Shown one piece after another: positions 18,496 to 27,384 of a stretch of DNA of 64,000 bases (the stretch's first letter is position 1; every line of letters begins with the position of its first letter). Made by a program: the position numbers and the translations under genes. Source of the stretch: Algoriphagus sanaruensis (lineage in GTDB: Bacteria > Bacteroidota > Bacteroidia > Cytophagales > Cyclobacteriaceae); the NCBI RefSeq assembly GCF_001593605.1, contig NZ_CP012836.1, positions 2,608,501-2,672,500 of the forward strand, written 5' to 3'. The notes under the pieces were generated by a model. That model worked only from the letters and a program-made list of their open reading frames with translations. It searched no databases and had not been told where the DNA came from.

Positions 18496-19257
18496 TCAGC
18501 CAATCAATGCCTCCAGAATCAAATAAAATAAGGAAGGACAAACCAAACATCCCAAACCTGTATAAAAGGTGGCTGTTACTGCACCGTACGGAACCAGTTT
18601 CGGATCTGTTGCTGCTAGCCCCGCAGCTACCCCACTCGAAGTTCCCATAATTCCTCCAAATGCCATTGCTGCTCCGGAATGAGTTAATCCGACTGGTTTT
18701 GCTAGAATGGGAGTGAGGATCGTGACTGCAATTGTTTTTACTACTCCGATGCCAATGCTTAAGGCAATTACCTCTGAACTTGCTCCCAAAGCACCACCTG
18801 TCACAGGTCCGACGATATAGGTACAAGCTCCTGCACCAAGGGTACAAAGGCTTACCACATCTCTGTAACCCATCAACCAAGCCAAGACTACTCCAGAAAT
18901 AAAAAATACTCCAATCCCCAAAACCAATGATACCAAACCTAAAAGGCCACTTTTCCGAATTAACATCCAGCTCGCGCCAATGGCTGTTGCAACTATTGCA
19001 AAGTCCCGGAACATTGAACCTCCCAAAAAGGATAAGCCCTTGAAGTATGCTAAATCCGCCAAACCTTTTTCTCCATTTCCTAACACACCTCCAATATATC
19101 CAGCAATCAAGGCAATGAAAATTGCCAAAGCAGAACCCGGAATTTTAGATTTAAACAGGTTTTTGGAAGCCCAATCGGAAAAGAAGGTTAATAAACCCAC
19201 CAGCAAAAACGCCACAATCAACCCATTTTTATCGATCAAATTTTGAAACGAACTCAT
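18496..19257 (-). CDS. madM: Malonate transporter subunit MadM
   Basis: Polytopic membrane protein (253 aa, about nine hydrophobic segments, glycine-rich) with ALGAGACTYIVGPVTGGALGASSEVIALSIGIG and GGIMGTSSGVAAGLAATDP characteristic of MadM, the larger subunit of the sodium:malonate symporter. It pairs with MadL, whose stop overlaps its ATG (ATGA). The neighbouring malonyl-CoA synthetase supports the substrate assignment. Confidence 0.88.
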   Translation of the reverse strand: MSSFQNLIDKNGLIVAFLLVGLLTFFSDWASKNLFKSKIPGSALAIFIALIAGYIGGVLGNGEKGLADLAYFKGLSFLGGSMFRDFAIVATAIGASWMLIRKSGLLGLVSLVLGIGVFFISGVVLAWLMGYRDVVSLCTLGAGACTYIVGPVTGGALGASSEVIALSIGIGVVKTIAVTILTPILAKPVGLTHSGAAMAFGGIMGTSSGVAAGLAATDPKLVPYGAVTATFYTGLGCLVCPSLFYLILEALIG

Positions 19258-19613
19258 GATTTCAGTGATGATTTTTGAATAAGTAATTTAAGAACCACAA
19301 AAGCTATGATAACTGGAATTATGCCCGCAAAAACAGCCAGCAATCCAGAATTTACAGCGGATTTGACATTAAGACTTGCGGCCATGGCAATGACTACAGG
19401 GATGTATAGCTTATTCCAAAAGTCTACTCCAGACTCCCATTCCTCTTTCCAATATCCTTTATGACTTAAATAGGCTTTTGCAAGAATTAAAAAGACCATG
19501 GCAAAACCTACACCCCCGACATTGGAAGAAAGGCCAAATAATGATCCTAAAAGATCACCGAGCCACATCCCGAGAAGGAAAGAAATTGAAAGTACAGTTA
19601 GTCCTTTTATCAT
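19254..19613 (-). CDS. madL: Malonate transporter subunit MadL
   Basis: Small four-segment membrane protein (119 aa), beginning MIKGLTVLSISFLLGMWLGDLLG with SSNVGGVGFAMVFLILA in the middle, as in MadL. It forms the malonate/sodium symporter with MadM. ATG at 19613 is chosen; the upstream in-frame extension lies largely within matB. Between matB and madM with tight spacing, so one transcript is likely. Confidence 0.88.
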   Translation of the reverse strand: MIKGLTVLSISFLLGMWLGDLLGSLFGLSSNVGGVGFAMVFLILAKAYLSHKGYWKEEWESGVDFWNKLYIPVVIAMAASLNVKSAVNSGLLAVFAGIIPVIIAFVVLKLLIQKSSLKS

Positions 19614-19629
19614 TTTAGCTGCTCGATTT

Positions 19630-21114
19630 TCAATTTGAAAAAAGTCCTTTGACCTCGTTTTTAACCACTTTTCCCATGGCATTTCGAGGCAATTCATCCA
19701 CGATCAAATATTTTTTAGGGGTCTTGTAGGCTGGCATTTGAGTTCTGATCCATTGATTAAGGTCGGAAAAAGAAAGGATTGAATTAACCACCAAAGCACC
19801 TGCCACCAGCTCTCCCCATTCTTCATTTAGGATTCCCACTACGGCGCAATCTTTAATTTCAGGATGTTTTCTTAGCACTTCTTCGATCTCCAAAGCTGAT
19901 ATTTTATAGCCCCCTGATTTAATGATATCTACCGAATCTCGGCCCAAAATCCTAAAATACCCTTCCTCTACCACCGCTATATCTCCAGTTTTAAACCAAC
20001 CGTCGAGGGTAAAGGATTTTGCAGTAGCTTCTGGCTTGCCCCAGTATTCTTTAAAGACAGAAGGTCCCTTGATCTGAATTTCTCCGGGCTGGCCATTTTC
20101 TACAGCTCGATTGGATTCATCCACAAGACGAACCTCAACTTTAGGAAGGGGTTGACCAATAAATCCAGCTCTTCGTTCTCCACGGTAAGGATTACTAATT
20201 GCCATTCCGATCTCAGTCATTCCATAGCGCTCCAAAAGGTAATGGCCAGAAATACTTTGCCATTTTTCCATGACAGAAACAGGTAAAGCCGCAGATCCTG
20301 AAATCATCAATCGAACCTTCTTAAAGGAATTTGAAACTTCCTGTTTCTGATCCTCTGAATATCCATCAAAAGTTTGAATCAACTTAAAATAGATGGTAGG
20401 AACCGCCATAAAGACATTAATCTTTTCTTCAACAAAAAGTTGAAAAATCCCATCAGGATCAAATGGATAATTAAAATATACTGTAGCACCAGACCATAGG
20501 GCACAGCTTACCACATTGATAATCCCATGAACATGATGAAGCGGCAATACGCAAACGGTTCGATCCTCTTCGGTCCATTCCCAAGCTTGAATTAGGGTAC
20601 TGATTTGAGATTCAATCGTATCATGGGTGGTTAGGACTCCTTTTGGTAAACTTGTGGTTCCCGAGGTATATAAAATCATTGCTCCACGATCTCCAGAAAC
20701 ATCAGGCAATTGTCCCTGATTTTCAAACTCGGAATTTGCTGTAATCACAATCCACCTTTTCTCTTTCTCTAGGACATAGGATTGCAAAAGTTCTTCGAAT
20801 TCAGGACCTACGACAACAATGTCAGCTCCGGTATCTTCCAAGACATAAATCAAGGAGGGGAGAGGATAAGAAATCGAAAGAGGGACTGCTATTCCTCCCG
20901 CTTTCCAAATTCCCCACTGCACAGTCACATAATCCATTCCTGGATTAACCATAAAAGCCACTCTGGCATCGTTCAAATCAGATTTTCCATCCAACAGGTA
21001 AGCCGCAAAATCATTACTTCGTTCATTGAGATGTTGGTAGGTGAAGGTACCCGTATGATCGATAATGGCTGTTTTTTGAGGTAGGTTTTTGGACTGATTA
21101 AAAAGGGAAATCAT
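19630..21114 (-). CDS. matB: Acyl-CoA synthetase, probable malonyl-CoA synthetase (MatB/ACSF3-like)
   Basis: Adenylate-forming enzyme: P-loop-like YTSGTTSLPKGV, core motif ERYGMTEIGMAISNPY, GWFKTGDIAVVEEGYF, and the C-terminal catalytic lysine in PRNAMGKVVKNE. The sequence after YGMTE, with GERRAGFIGQPLP, matches the malonyl-CoA synthetase branch, in which an Arg binds the second carboxylate. It would convert malonate, CoA and ATP to malonyl-CoA, AMP and PPi. First gene of an operon with madL and madM, whose transporter function fits. 494 aa. The substrate is inferred from motif plus context. Confidence 0.85.
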   Translation of the reverse strand: MISLFNQSKNLPQKTAIIDHTGTFTYQHLNERSNDFAAYLLDGKSDLNDARVAFMVNPGMDYVTVQWGIWKAGGIAVPLSISYPLPSLIYVLEDTGADIVVVGPEFEELLQSYVLEKEKRWIVITANSEFENQGQLPDVSGDRGAMILYTSGTTSLPKGVLTTHDTIESQISTLIQAWEWTEEDRTVCVLPLHHVHGIINVVSCALWSGATVYFNYPFDPDGIFQLFVEEKINVFMAVPTIYFKLIQTFDGYSEDQKQEVSNSFKKVRLMISGSAALPVSVMEKWQSISGHYLLERYGMTEIGMAISNPYRGERRAGFIGQPLPKVEVRLVDESNRAVENGQPGEIQIKGPSVFKEYWGKPEATAKSFTLDGWFKTGDIAVVEEGYFRILGRDSVDIIKSGGYKISALEIEEVLRKHPEIKDCAVVGILNEEWGELVAGALVVNSILSFSDLNQWIRTQMPAYKTPKKYLIVDELPRNAMGKVVKNEVKGLFSN

Positions 21115-21169
21115 TGAAGTTAATTAGGTAATGGGTCAAATTTTGATTGGAAGTTAACCAGGAAAGGAC

Positions 21170-21196
21170 ACAAAAAAAGCCCGAATTACCGGGCTT
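21170..21196 (-). terminator. Rho-independent terminator downstream of the secreted-protein gene
   Basis: AAAGCCCG and CGGGCTTT form a stem ending near 21196, and the minus strand continues into a T-run. It lies just beyond the stop of the 21205-21618 gene and upstream of matB, separating the two units. Confidence 0.75.
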
Positions 21197-21204
21197 TCGA
21201 AATT

Positions 21205-21618
21205 TTATTTCTTAACGGGTTTTTTCCAGGAATAATGGGTTCCAGAATCAATATCAAATACCAAATAGAGCTTTTGAGGTTTCTTGGAAAACTTGGTCTC
21301 ACTTTCATAGACACAATCGATGCTGTAATCATTCTCAATGGTATGCTCTTCCCAATTTCCTTCATAAAGTGCATAATTCACGACTCGTAGCGAATGATTT
21401 CCTTGCGGAACTTCAACCGCAAAACTCCCCGTTTTGCTCTGTAGCGTTACAGATGAAGTACCATATTCCTTCCCGTCTACAAAGACAGACGTTTTAGTTT
21501 CATGGTCATAGCCTGCTTCAATTCCAGTAAATTGAACATAGACCATCAGTTTAGAGCTTTGAGAAAAGCAAAAGGAGAAAGTTCCTAAAAAAAGAAGCGT
21601 TAAAATCGTTTTTTTCAT
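21205..21618 (-). CDS. Small secreted protein of unknown function, 137 aa
   Basis: Starts MKKTILTLLFLGTFSFCFSQS, a clear signal peptide with cleavage near residue 19. The rest is beta-rich: 'VFVDGKEYGTSS' and 'VPQGNHSLRVVNYALYEGNW' resemble PEGA-like or carbohydrate-binding surface domains, where a short beta hairpin projects a PxG turn. No catalytic motif. I do not recognise the family. ATG at the MKKT start is preferred to the upstream start (21669), which adds a second hydrophobic stretch. Confidence 0.65.
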   Translation of the reverse strand: MKKTILTLLFLGTFSFCFSQSSKLMVYVQFTGIEAGYDHETKTSVFVDGKEYGTSSVTLQSKTGSFAVEVPQGNHSLRVVNYALYEGNWEEHTIENDYSIDCVYESETKFSKKPQKLYLVFDIDSGTHYSWKKPVKK

Positions 21619-21807
21619 GGTGGATTGGGGTTTTAGAAAGAATAGAACGAGAATAAGAAAATTCACCATAACCCACAGATTTTCATAAATTTAAGATTTA
21701 AAATTTTTCCAATAAGTTGAATTATGATCAGCCAAAAGTAATTAGATTTTATAAAAGCAAATCATACGGAATATGCCGTATTTTGTGAGGGGGAACTGCT
21801 CAATTGG

Positions 21808-21842
21808 GCATAAAAAAAGGATGTAATCTGATACATCCTTTT
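21808..21842 (-). terminator. Rho-independent terminator of the glucokinase-zwf-pgl operon
   Basis: An 11-bp stem (21815-21825 AAAAGGATGTA with 21832-21842) has a 6-nt loop; on the minus strand it runs into a T-tract. It is 25 bp after the pgl stop. Confidence 0.8.
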
Positions 21843-21866
21843 CTATTTTCGGGTAAATACTTCTCG

Positions 21867-22538
21867 TTATAAATCAGTAAACACAACCGCATTGTCCTTG
21901 GAAATTTTTCCGGCAGGAATAGTTTCATCTCCATCTAAAAATCGATGGTACATTTCTCTTTTTTCATCACCAGTAATTACCCACATGATTTCTTTAGCTT
22001 TTGCGATGAAAGGGTAGGTGACACTCATTCGCAATCTGCCTTGGTAAAGATTGGTGGTTATGGCGATGTCTTTGTCTTTCACTTCACAAATTGGATCATT
22101 GGGAACAAGCGAAGCGGTATGGCCATCTGCTCCCATTCCCAAATGAATTAAATCAAATGGAGCTTCTCCTTTAACCTGAGCAATTGTTTCCGAATACTCC
22201 ATACATGCTTCCTCAAGATTTTCTTGAGTGACCGGCATTGGAAACACATTTACACGTGTCATCAAACCAGAGCCTTCCATGGTTTTGAAAAACTGAGTCA
22301 GATTACGATCTGGATGTCCATCAGGAGCAATTCTCTCATCAACTTGAAAAATGAAAATCTTTTCCCAAGCCAATTTTTCCTTACTCAAAAACTTAAGCAT
22401 CTCCCAAGGTGTGCGACCTCCGCTGATTGCAAAAGTAAAACGACCATGATCAAAAATAGCCTTTCGAGCAGCTTGGGCAATATATAGCGCAGCTTCATGA
22501 GCTACTGCATCAGCACTTGCAAATGAATGAATCTTCAT
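21867..22538 (-). CDS. pgl: 6-phosphogluconolactonase
   Basis: Hydrolyses 6-phosphogluconolactone in the oxidative pentose phosphate pathway. Family motifs: FAISGGRTPWEML, the VDERIAPDGHPDRNL stretch, and the catalytic His region HLGMGADGHTASLVP. 223 aa, normal for the DevB/Pgl family. It starts 17 bp after the zwf stop, completing the glucokinase-zwf-pgl order of the pathway. Confidence 0.92.
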   Translation of the reverse strand: MKIHSFASADAVAHEAALYIAQAARKAIFDHGRFTFAISGGRTPWEMLKFLSKEKLAWEKIFIFQVDERIAPDGHPDRNLTQFFKTMEGSGLMTRVNVFPMPVTQENLEEACMEYSETIAQVKGEAPFDLIHLGMGADGHTASLVPNDPICEVKDKDIAITTNLYQGRLRMSVTYPFIAKAKEIMWVITGDEKREMYHRFLDGDETIPAGKISKDNAVVFTDL

Positions 22539-22554
22539 AGTTGAAATAGTCGGG

Positions 22555-23928
22555 TTAGTTCACGATAGGATTATTCCAGCCTCCAGGAGGTAAAATCAAC
22601 TCGTCCACATTTTCAGGTCCCCAAGTTCCTGGTTCGTATTCAAAAACAGGACACTCTGAAGCCAAATAATCATCTACTATTTTCCAAGCTTCTTCCACAT
22701 AATCCTGTCGCGCAAAATGCGTTGGATCACCTGCCATTGCATCTGTCAAAACGCGCTCGTAGGCGTCTTTTTCATTTGGAAATGGTGTAGGATTACCTTG
22801 AATCTCACTCATGACCGACTTCATGTCTTCACCTTCAGCCATAATCAACATGCCAAATGCAACTGTGACATCTGGGCTAATTCTAAATCGAATATGATTT
22901 GGCTTGGATGCTACAGAAGAGTATGCGGAAGGTAAATGCTTAAACCGGACCAGAATCTCCGTGCAGGTAACTGGAAGATTTTTTCCTGCTCGAATGTAGA
23001 ACGGTACACCTTCCCAACGAGGAGAATTGATATGCAATCGCATAGCGGAAAAGGTCTCCGTATTGGAATCGGGCTTTACTGCCTTTTCACTGAGGTACCC
23101 TTTATATTGACCTCTAACCACATCTTGCCCTCTGAGAGGAGTAATGGCCTGAAGAACCTTCACCTTTTCATCCCGGATGGATTCACTATCCAGAGCCTTA
23201 GGTGGCTCCATGGTTAAATTACAAAGCACTTGGAAAAGGTGATTCTGAATCACATCTCGAATAGCTCCGGTTACATCATAAAATGCCCCACGACTCTGAA
23301 TTCCAAAATTTTCAGCCATGGTAATTTGCATCGATTCGATATGATCCTTGTTCCAGACAGGTTCCAACAAAGAATTCACAAATCTGAAAAAGACGATATT
23401 ATTAACCGGCCTTTTACCTAGATAATGGTCAATTCGGTAAATCGAACTTTCGGAAAACTTAGAAAGAAGGATTTTATTAAGAGCTCTTGCTGATTCGTAG
23501 TCTGTGCCAAAAGGCTTTTCAACGATCACTCGAGCGCCTTTAGCGCACCCCGATTGATCCAATTGCTGAATAATACTTGGAAATAGCACCGGAGGAATCG
23601 CCAAATAATGGGTGGGGTGATGGGCATTTCCGATTGCTGTTCGGATCCGTTTAAAGGTTTCCTCATCGGTATAATCTCCTCCAACAAATCCCAAAAGATT
23701 TGAAAATTTTTGGAAAGATTCCTCTTCATAATTTCCATGCTTTTGAATGCTTTCTTTGGCTCGGGCTTTGAGTTTTTCCAAATCATAATCTCCTCGAGCT
23801 ACTCCGATAATAGGCACTTGGAGGTTTCCCCGCTTAACCATCATATGAAGTGCAGGAAATATTTTTTTGAAAGCCAGATCACCGGTAGCACCATAAAATA
23901 CCAGTGCGTCTGATTTTACTTGAGTCAT
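22555..23928 (-). CDS. zwf: Glucose-6-phosphate 1-dehydrogenase
   Basis: Oxidises glucose-6-phosphate to 6-phosphogluconolactone with NADP+. Rossmann motif [20 protein letters not shown] at the N-terminus, EKPFGTD, the active-site signature YRIDHYLGK with its base His, and [10 protein letters not shown] near the C-terminus. ATG at 23928 gives 457 aa, somewhat shorter than the 490-510 aa of the E. coli type but seen in other bacteria. The longer frame to 24027 has no support. It is preceded by the glucokinase gene (49-bp gap). Confidence 0.92.
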   Translation of the reverse strand: MTQVKSDALVFYGATGDLAFKKIFPALHMMVKRGNLQVPIIGVARGDYDLEKLKARAKESIQKHGNYEEESFQKFSNLLGFVGGDYTDEETFKRIRTAIGNAHHPTHYLAIPPVLFPSIIQQLDQSGCAKGARVIVEKPFGTDYESARALNKILLSKFSESSIYRIDHYLGKRPVNNIVFFRFVNSLLEPVWNKDHIESMQITMAENFGIQSRGAFYDVTGAIRDVIQNHLFQVLCNLTMEPPKALDSESIRDEKVKVLQAITPLRGQDVVRGQYKGYLSEKAVKPDSNTETFSAMRLHINSPRWEGVPFYIRAGKNLPVTCTEILVRFKHLPSAYSSVASKPNHIRFRISPDVTVAFGMLIMAEGEDMKSVMSEIQGNPTPFPNEKDAYERVLTDAMAGDPTHFARQDYVEEAWKIVDDYLASECPVFEYEPGTWGPENVDELILPPGGWNNPIVN

Positions 23929-23977
23929 GAATTGATAGAATAGTATGTTGAGGAAATAAAGGTGATTGGAGAAAAGT

Positions 23978-24637
23978 TCAGAACAGGTAGTCTTTTTCCC
24001 ATAATCTAAACCCTCCAGCAAATGCATTTTTATTGGATCCTAAGCGGCATCCTGCAGGAATTTCTTCTAAGTATTTGGAGTTACCACCTCCCAATACGAT
24101 TTCATCGGGCTGAAAGCAATGTCTGAAATGTTCAATGGTCTTGTAAACCATTTCCATCCATTTCTTTTTGCCCACTTTTTTGAGGGAAGCATTTCCTACA
24201 TGAGATTCAAAAGTTCCAAGCTTAAAGGGTAGGTGGCCTCCTTCGAGAGGAATAATCACATTTTCTAGTACCATGGCGGTACCCAGTCCAGTTCCGAAGC
24301 CTAAAAATAGAAGCTTACCTTCCCCATAACTGCCCAATGCTTGCATCGCTGCATCGTTGATGATTTTTACTGGACATCCGAAGGCCTTTTCAAAATCAAA
24401 TCCAGTCCACCCACTGCCCATATTTACAGGGTCTGCCACAATTTTGCCATGCTTGACTACACCTGGAAAACCCATAGAAATTACATCATAGGACCAATCT
24501 TTGGCAGCTTCCTTTACTAAAGGCACCAGATTCTCTGGACGAAAGTTATTTCCGGATGGAATTTTAATTCGTTCAGGCTGTCCAGTAGCCAATATTTTAA
24601 TGTTGGAACCTCCAATGTCTATGACTAATACATTCAT
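23978..24637 (-). CDS. ROK-family kinase, probable (polyphosphate-type) glucokinase
   Basis: 219 aa with the ASKHA phosphate-1 loop [12 protein letters not shown], the catalytic Asp in [11 protein letters not shown], and the [12 protein letters not shown] adenosine/phosphate loop. The compact size and '[11 protein letters not shown]' fit polyphosphate glucokinase-like ROK enzymes better than the larger ATP-glucokinases. As first gene before zwf and pgl, its most likely product is glucose-6-phosphate. ATG at 24637 is preferred over the upstream start. Phosphoryl donor (polyP or ATP) not resolvable from sequence. Confidence 0.78.
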   Translation of the reverse strand: MNVLVIDIGGSNIKILATGQPERIKIPSGNNFRPENLVPLVKEAAKDWSYDVISMGFPGVVKHGKIVADPVNMGSGWTGFDFEKAFGCPVKIINDAAMQALGSYGEGKLLFLGFGTGLGTAMVLENVIIPLEGGHLPFKLGTFESHVGNASLKKVGKKKWMEMVYKTIEHFRHCFQPDEIVLGGGNSKYLEEIPAGCRLGSNKNAFAGGFRLWEKDYLF

Positions 24638-24784
24638 CTGCCGTGGGTCTGGTGTAACGTAATGTAAAGATGCCACCGAAAATCAGAAGCAAAAAGGAAA
24701 AATTTGATTTGTTTACTTTAAATCCGATTCAGAGGGATTTTAGCTCCTATGAATTCAAGCTTAAGTCTGTAAGAGTATTCAATT

Positions 24785-24824
24785 GCAAAATGAAAAAACC
24801 CCAAAAGCGATAATCTTTTGGGGT
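24785..24824 (-). terminator. Rho-independent terminator
   Basis: Bases 24798-24807 (ACCCCAAAAG) pair with 24815-24824 around a 7-nt loop; the minus strand then reads TTTTTTCATTTT. It lies 24 bp after the stop of the oxidoreductase gene. Confidence 0.8.
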
Positions 24825-24847
24825 CTAAGTTCCGCTTTGAATTCAAT

Positions 24848-25456
24848 TCAAGCCGAAATGCTTCGATTTTTGGCACTCTCGGCCAAGATTTTTTCAGGTT
24901 CATGATTGAGTTCAGGTGTATTCACAACCATTCTTGGCACGCAAATTCCCTTGTCAATTGCTTTGAATCGGATAACTTCGATTAATCGCTTTACACGATT
25001 TTTCTCATTTCCATTTTCACCTTGGAAAAAAGCTTCTCGGTTTTCACCTGCTCGGATATAGCCGTCGAAGTTTACATCAAAGTTGTAAAACGCTCGAAAC
25101 ACCTTCGCATTTGGAACTGCTTTTTGAATCAATTGCTCATTGGTAAATCCATGTTTAGTATCAAAAGATCCATTGGAGCAGTCGATAATGATCTTACCAT
25201 CTGTATCCGTATGTTTCAAAGCAACCCAGACTTCTGGGAAATCCGCATTTTCATAACAAAGGAGAATAAATTCACCTTGAACAATCGCAGATTCGTATGG
25301 CATTAAACGATGGAAAAACTTATTCAAAGCTTTCCATTCTGGTTCTTCGGTATCGAAATCATTTCCAACACCAAAAGCAACTCCAATTCCGGCTTCGAGA
25401 TACTTTTTACCTAGCGATTTGGCTAGAGGAGTACCGCCTAAGATTGCAATTTTCAT
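24848..25456 (-). CDS. NADP-binding oxidoreductase resembling F420-dependent NADP reductase
   Basis: 202 aa. The N-terminal Rossmann loop (MKIAILGGTPLAKSLGKKYLEAG) and the later 'AFYNFDVNFDGYI' region follow the NADPH:F420 oxidoreductase / F420_oxidored (PF03807) pattern. Bacteroidota generally lack F420, so the true substrate is unknown. The gene is the first core gene beyond the distal att copy and would be the original neighbour of mnmE on this side. Confidence 0.65.
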   Translation of the reverse strand: MKIAILGGTPLAKSLGKKYLEAGIGVAFGVGNDFDTEEPEWKALNKFFHRLMPYESAIVQGEFILLCYENADFPEVWVALKHTDTDGKIIIDCSNGSFDTKHGFTNEQLIQKAVPNAKVFRAFYNFDVNFDGYIRAGENREAFFQGENGNEKNRVKRLIEVIRFKAIDKGICVPRMVVNTPELNHEPEKILAESAKNRSISA

Positions 25457-25713
25457 AGTATAAAAGTTTACGTTGAAACACTTCCAGGATCAATTGAGGA
25501 AGGATTTTTTCCTTAATAATCCTCTGAAAAGTAGAGTGTTACAGCACTAATTCAAAATTATATTTCGAAAATTTTCGATTCACAATGCACAAAGCGGTTT
25601 TTGGTAGATGAAGTCCAAAATTTAATTTATGAAATACAGTTGTCCTTTTTGGTAAAAAGAAAATTTGCTCAGATTGAAAGACTAAAAAAATGGTTTTTAA
25701 ACTTATCGAATAA

Positions 25714-25740
25714 AAAAAGCGACGTTTGAAGTCGCTTTTT
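25714..25740. terminator. Terminator beside att copy 1, probable native mnmE terminator
   Basis: A 10-bp perfect stem (25714-25723 AAAAAGCGAC with 25731-25740 GTCGCTTTTT) has a 7-nt loop and is A-rich on the left and T-rich on the right, hence bidirectional. It lies 20 bp beyond the att copy on the chromosomal side. In the uninterrupted chromosome it would directly follow the mnmE stop codon. Confidence 0.8.
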
Positions 25741-25760
25741 GAGTAGGGTGAGGGGGGAGT

Positions 25761-25778
25761 TTACTTTCCGATACAAAA
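25761..25778 (-). repeat. att copy 1: isolated duplicate of the mnmE 3' end (distal chromosome junction)
   Basis: ttactttccgatacaaaa is identical over all 18 bp to the last 18 bp of mnmE (53264-53281) and reads FCIGK-TAA on the minus strand. No mnmE sequence continues upstream of it: beyond these 18 bp the flanks diverge. That is the footprint of site-specific integration into the mnmE 3' end. Confidence 0.88.
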
Positions 25779-26040
25779 TCTCTCGACGCTCAAACAGTCA
25801 ATGTTTTATGGATTCCTGGCAACAAATAGGCAACATAAATTGCTCAATTAGAATCAAACAGATTAAACAATAAATTTTTTCAGAAATCTTTCTTTCAAGT
25901 AAAATTACTTCACCAATTTAAGTTTCTTCATAGTCACCAAATTGAAAAGAGGTGGTATCTCCTTATAATTGAAATGGCAACTTAATACTTGGATTAAGCT
26001 AAAAAGTAATCTCAATATCCCTCTTTTTAAAATTTCATTT
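25779..26040. other. Non-coding left end of the distal island
   Basis: AT-rich, with no gene. It holds two near-copies of ggcaaca (25818-25827 and 25829-25838) spaced 11 bp apart, close to the att core, and the leader of the 26041 gene. Confidence 0.4.
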
Positions 26041-27168
26041 ATGAACTCCCATCTTGGTCAAGTTTTAGACTGTTTTGCTCGCATGGATGTAGCAGGATTA
26101 GAGGTGCTTTTACAGGAGCCCATCTATTATGACGTTCCAAAAGAGATTTTCTTAAAGCGATTGGGGGAATTCTTTGAAAACTTTTTTGATGAAGTTGATC
26201 CAGAAAATTCACGACTTACCTATTATCCTGGGGCTTGTTGCAGTAGACAATGTGATATTTTTCCAAATAGACTTGGATTCAAATTCCATGGATACCCTGG
26301 AGATCACTTTGATCTAAGATTTGTCCTAGAAAAGGATGTTAACGGGGTTGAGTTCGTTAAAGATATCTTTCCATGCTATCATTTAGTGACTAATGAGCTG
26401 ATCGAGGACCTTGGAAGCCAGGTTTATTTTTGGGTTTATGAAGACGATAAAACAGAGGTTATAAAAGATGAAAACTATCCAATCAATTTACAGCGGGCTC
26501 TAGAAGGAGCTTTTTATTGGGAAAGCAAGAAAGAAGGGGAGATGGTAACTCTGGAAGAAATCAAAGCTTGGCGAATTAGCTATGAATCGACCTATTTGTC
26601 GATCGATAGTGATGGACCTTCAAAAACAGAATTCTGGAAATGGGATAACTTCCTTGGATTCTATAGTTACCTCGACCTTTTGGTAAGGTTTACTGAAGAT
26701 TTCAAGGTGGACCTTGCCAGGTTTATTGTGGTTGATATTTCTGAAATCAGTCATCAAGTTTTGATAAAATGGCTTTTGGAAATAGAAAACCGTATGGAGG
26801 ACCATCAGTATTGGCGGCTGCATGGTTCTACCTTTACCCGATTGGAGCAGGAAGAATACGAGGGTAAATTAAATTTTCCCTTTTCTAAAGACCTAAACTT
26901 TGAGCCTGAACTTCGGGAAACCATTGAATCATTTTTGGGATGGTTTGCGAAAGAGCGGAAAGTATGGCTAGATTATTATTTCGCATTAACCCCAACGGAA
27001 TACGATAGTTTCATCGAACAATGTAACAGTAGTTGGGAGTTATTTCAGGTAAATCACCTCTTGTCTTACCATTGGGAAGTACGCGAGAAGTTTAGGAAAC
27101 AGGGTGTATTTATCCCTTTTAACCTCAAAAAGCCTCCTTTTTCTTTCCCTTCAAACGCAAGTCATTAA
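26041..27168 (+). CDS. Hypothetical protein, 375 aa, distal island
   Basis: Not recognised. Acidic, aromatic-rich soluble protein without signal or membrane helices. The start (LGQVLDCFARMDVAGLEVLL) has the look of an NTF2/SnoaL-like helix, followed by 'YYPGACCSRQCDIFPNRLGFKFHGYP' with three nearby cysteines. ATG at 26041 (MNSHLGQ) is more plausible than 25969, which adds 24 residues of low-quality sequence. It is the first gene of the island, alone on its transcript as far as spacing shows (216 bp to the next). Confidence 0.6.
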   Translation: MNSHLGQVLDCFARMDVAGLEVLLQEPIYYDVPKEIFLKRLGEFFENFFDEVDPENSRLTYYPGACCSRQCDIFPNRLGFKFHGYPGDHFDLRFVLEKDVNGVEFVKDIFPCYHLVTNELIEDLGSQVYFWVYEDDKTEVIKDENYPINLQRALEGAFYWESKKEGEMVTLEEIKAWRISYESTYLSIDSDGPSKTEFWKWDNFLGFYSYLDLLVRFTEDFKVDLARFIVVDISEISHQVLIKWLLEIENRMEDHQYWRLHGSTFTRLEQEEYEGKLNFPFSKDLNFEPELRETIESFLGWFAKERKVWLDYYFALTPTEYDSFIEQCNSSWELFQVNHLLSYHWEVREKFRKQGVFIPFNLKKPPFSFPSNASH

Positions 27169-27384
27169 ATTTAAATTTCAAGGAGTTCTTAGACTATTGA
27201 TTTTCAATTAGTTGATTACTATTGAATGAAAGAAATCTAGCCCTGTATCATAAAATACATTGGATCTATTGGAAGGTAAATAATAGGTGACAATTCAGTT
27301 ACCTAATATTTTACTTAAAAATCAAGCAAAGGATATTTTTTTGAAAGCAATCAAATTATAGATTTAAGATATCACCAGCTAACC

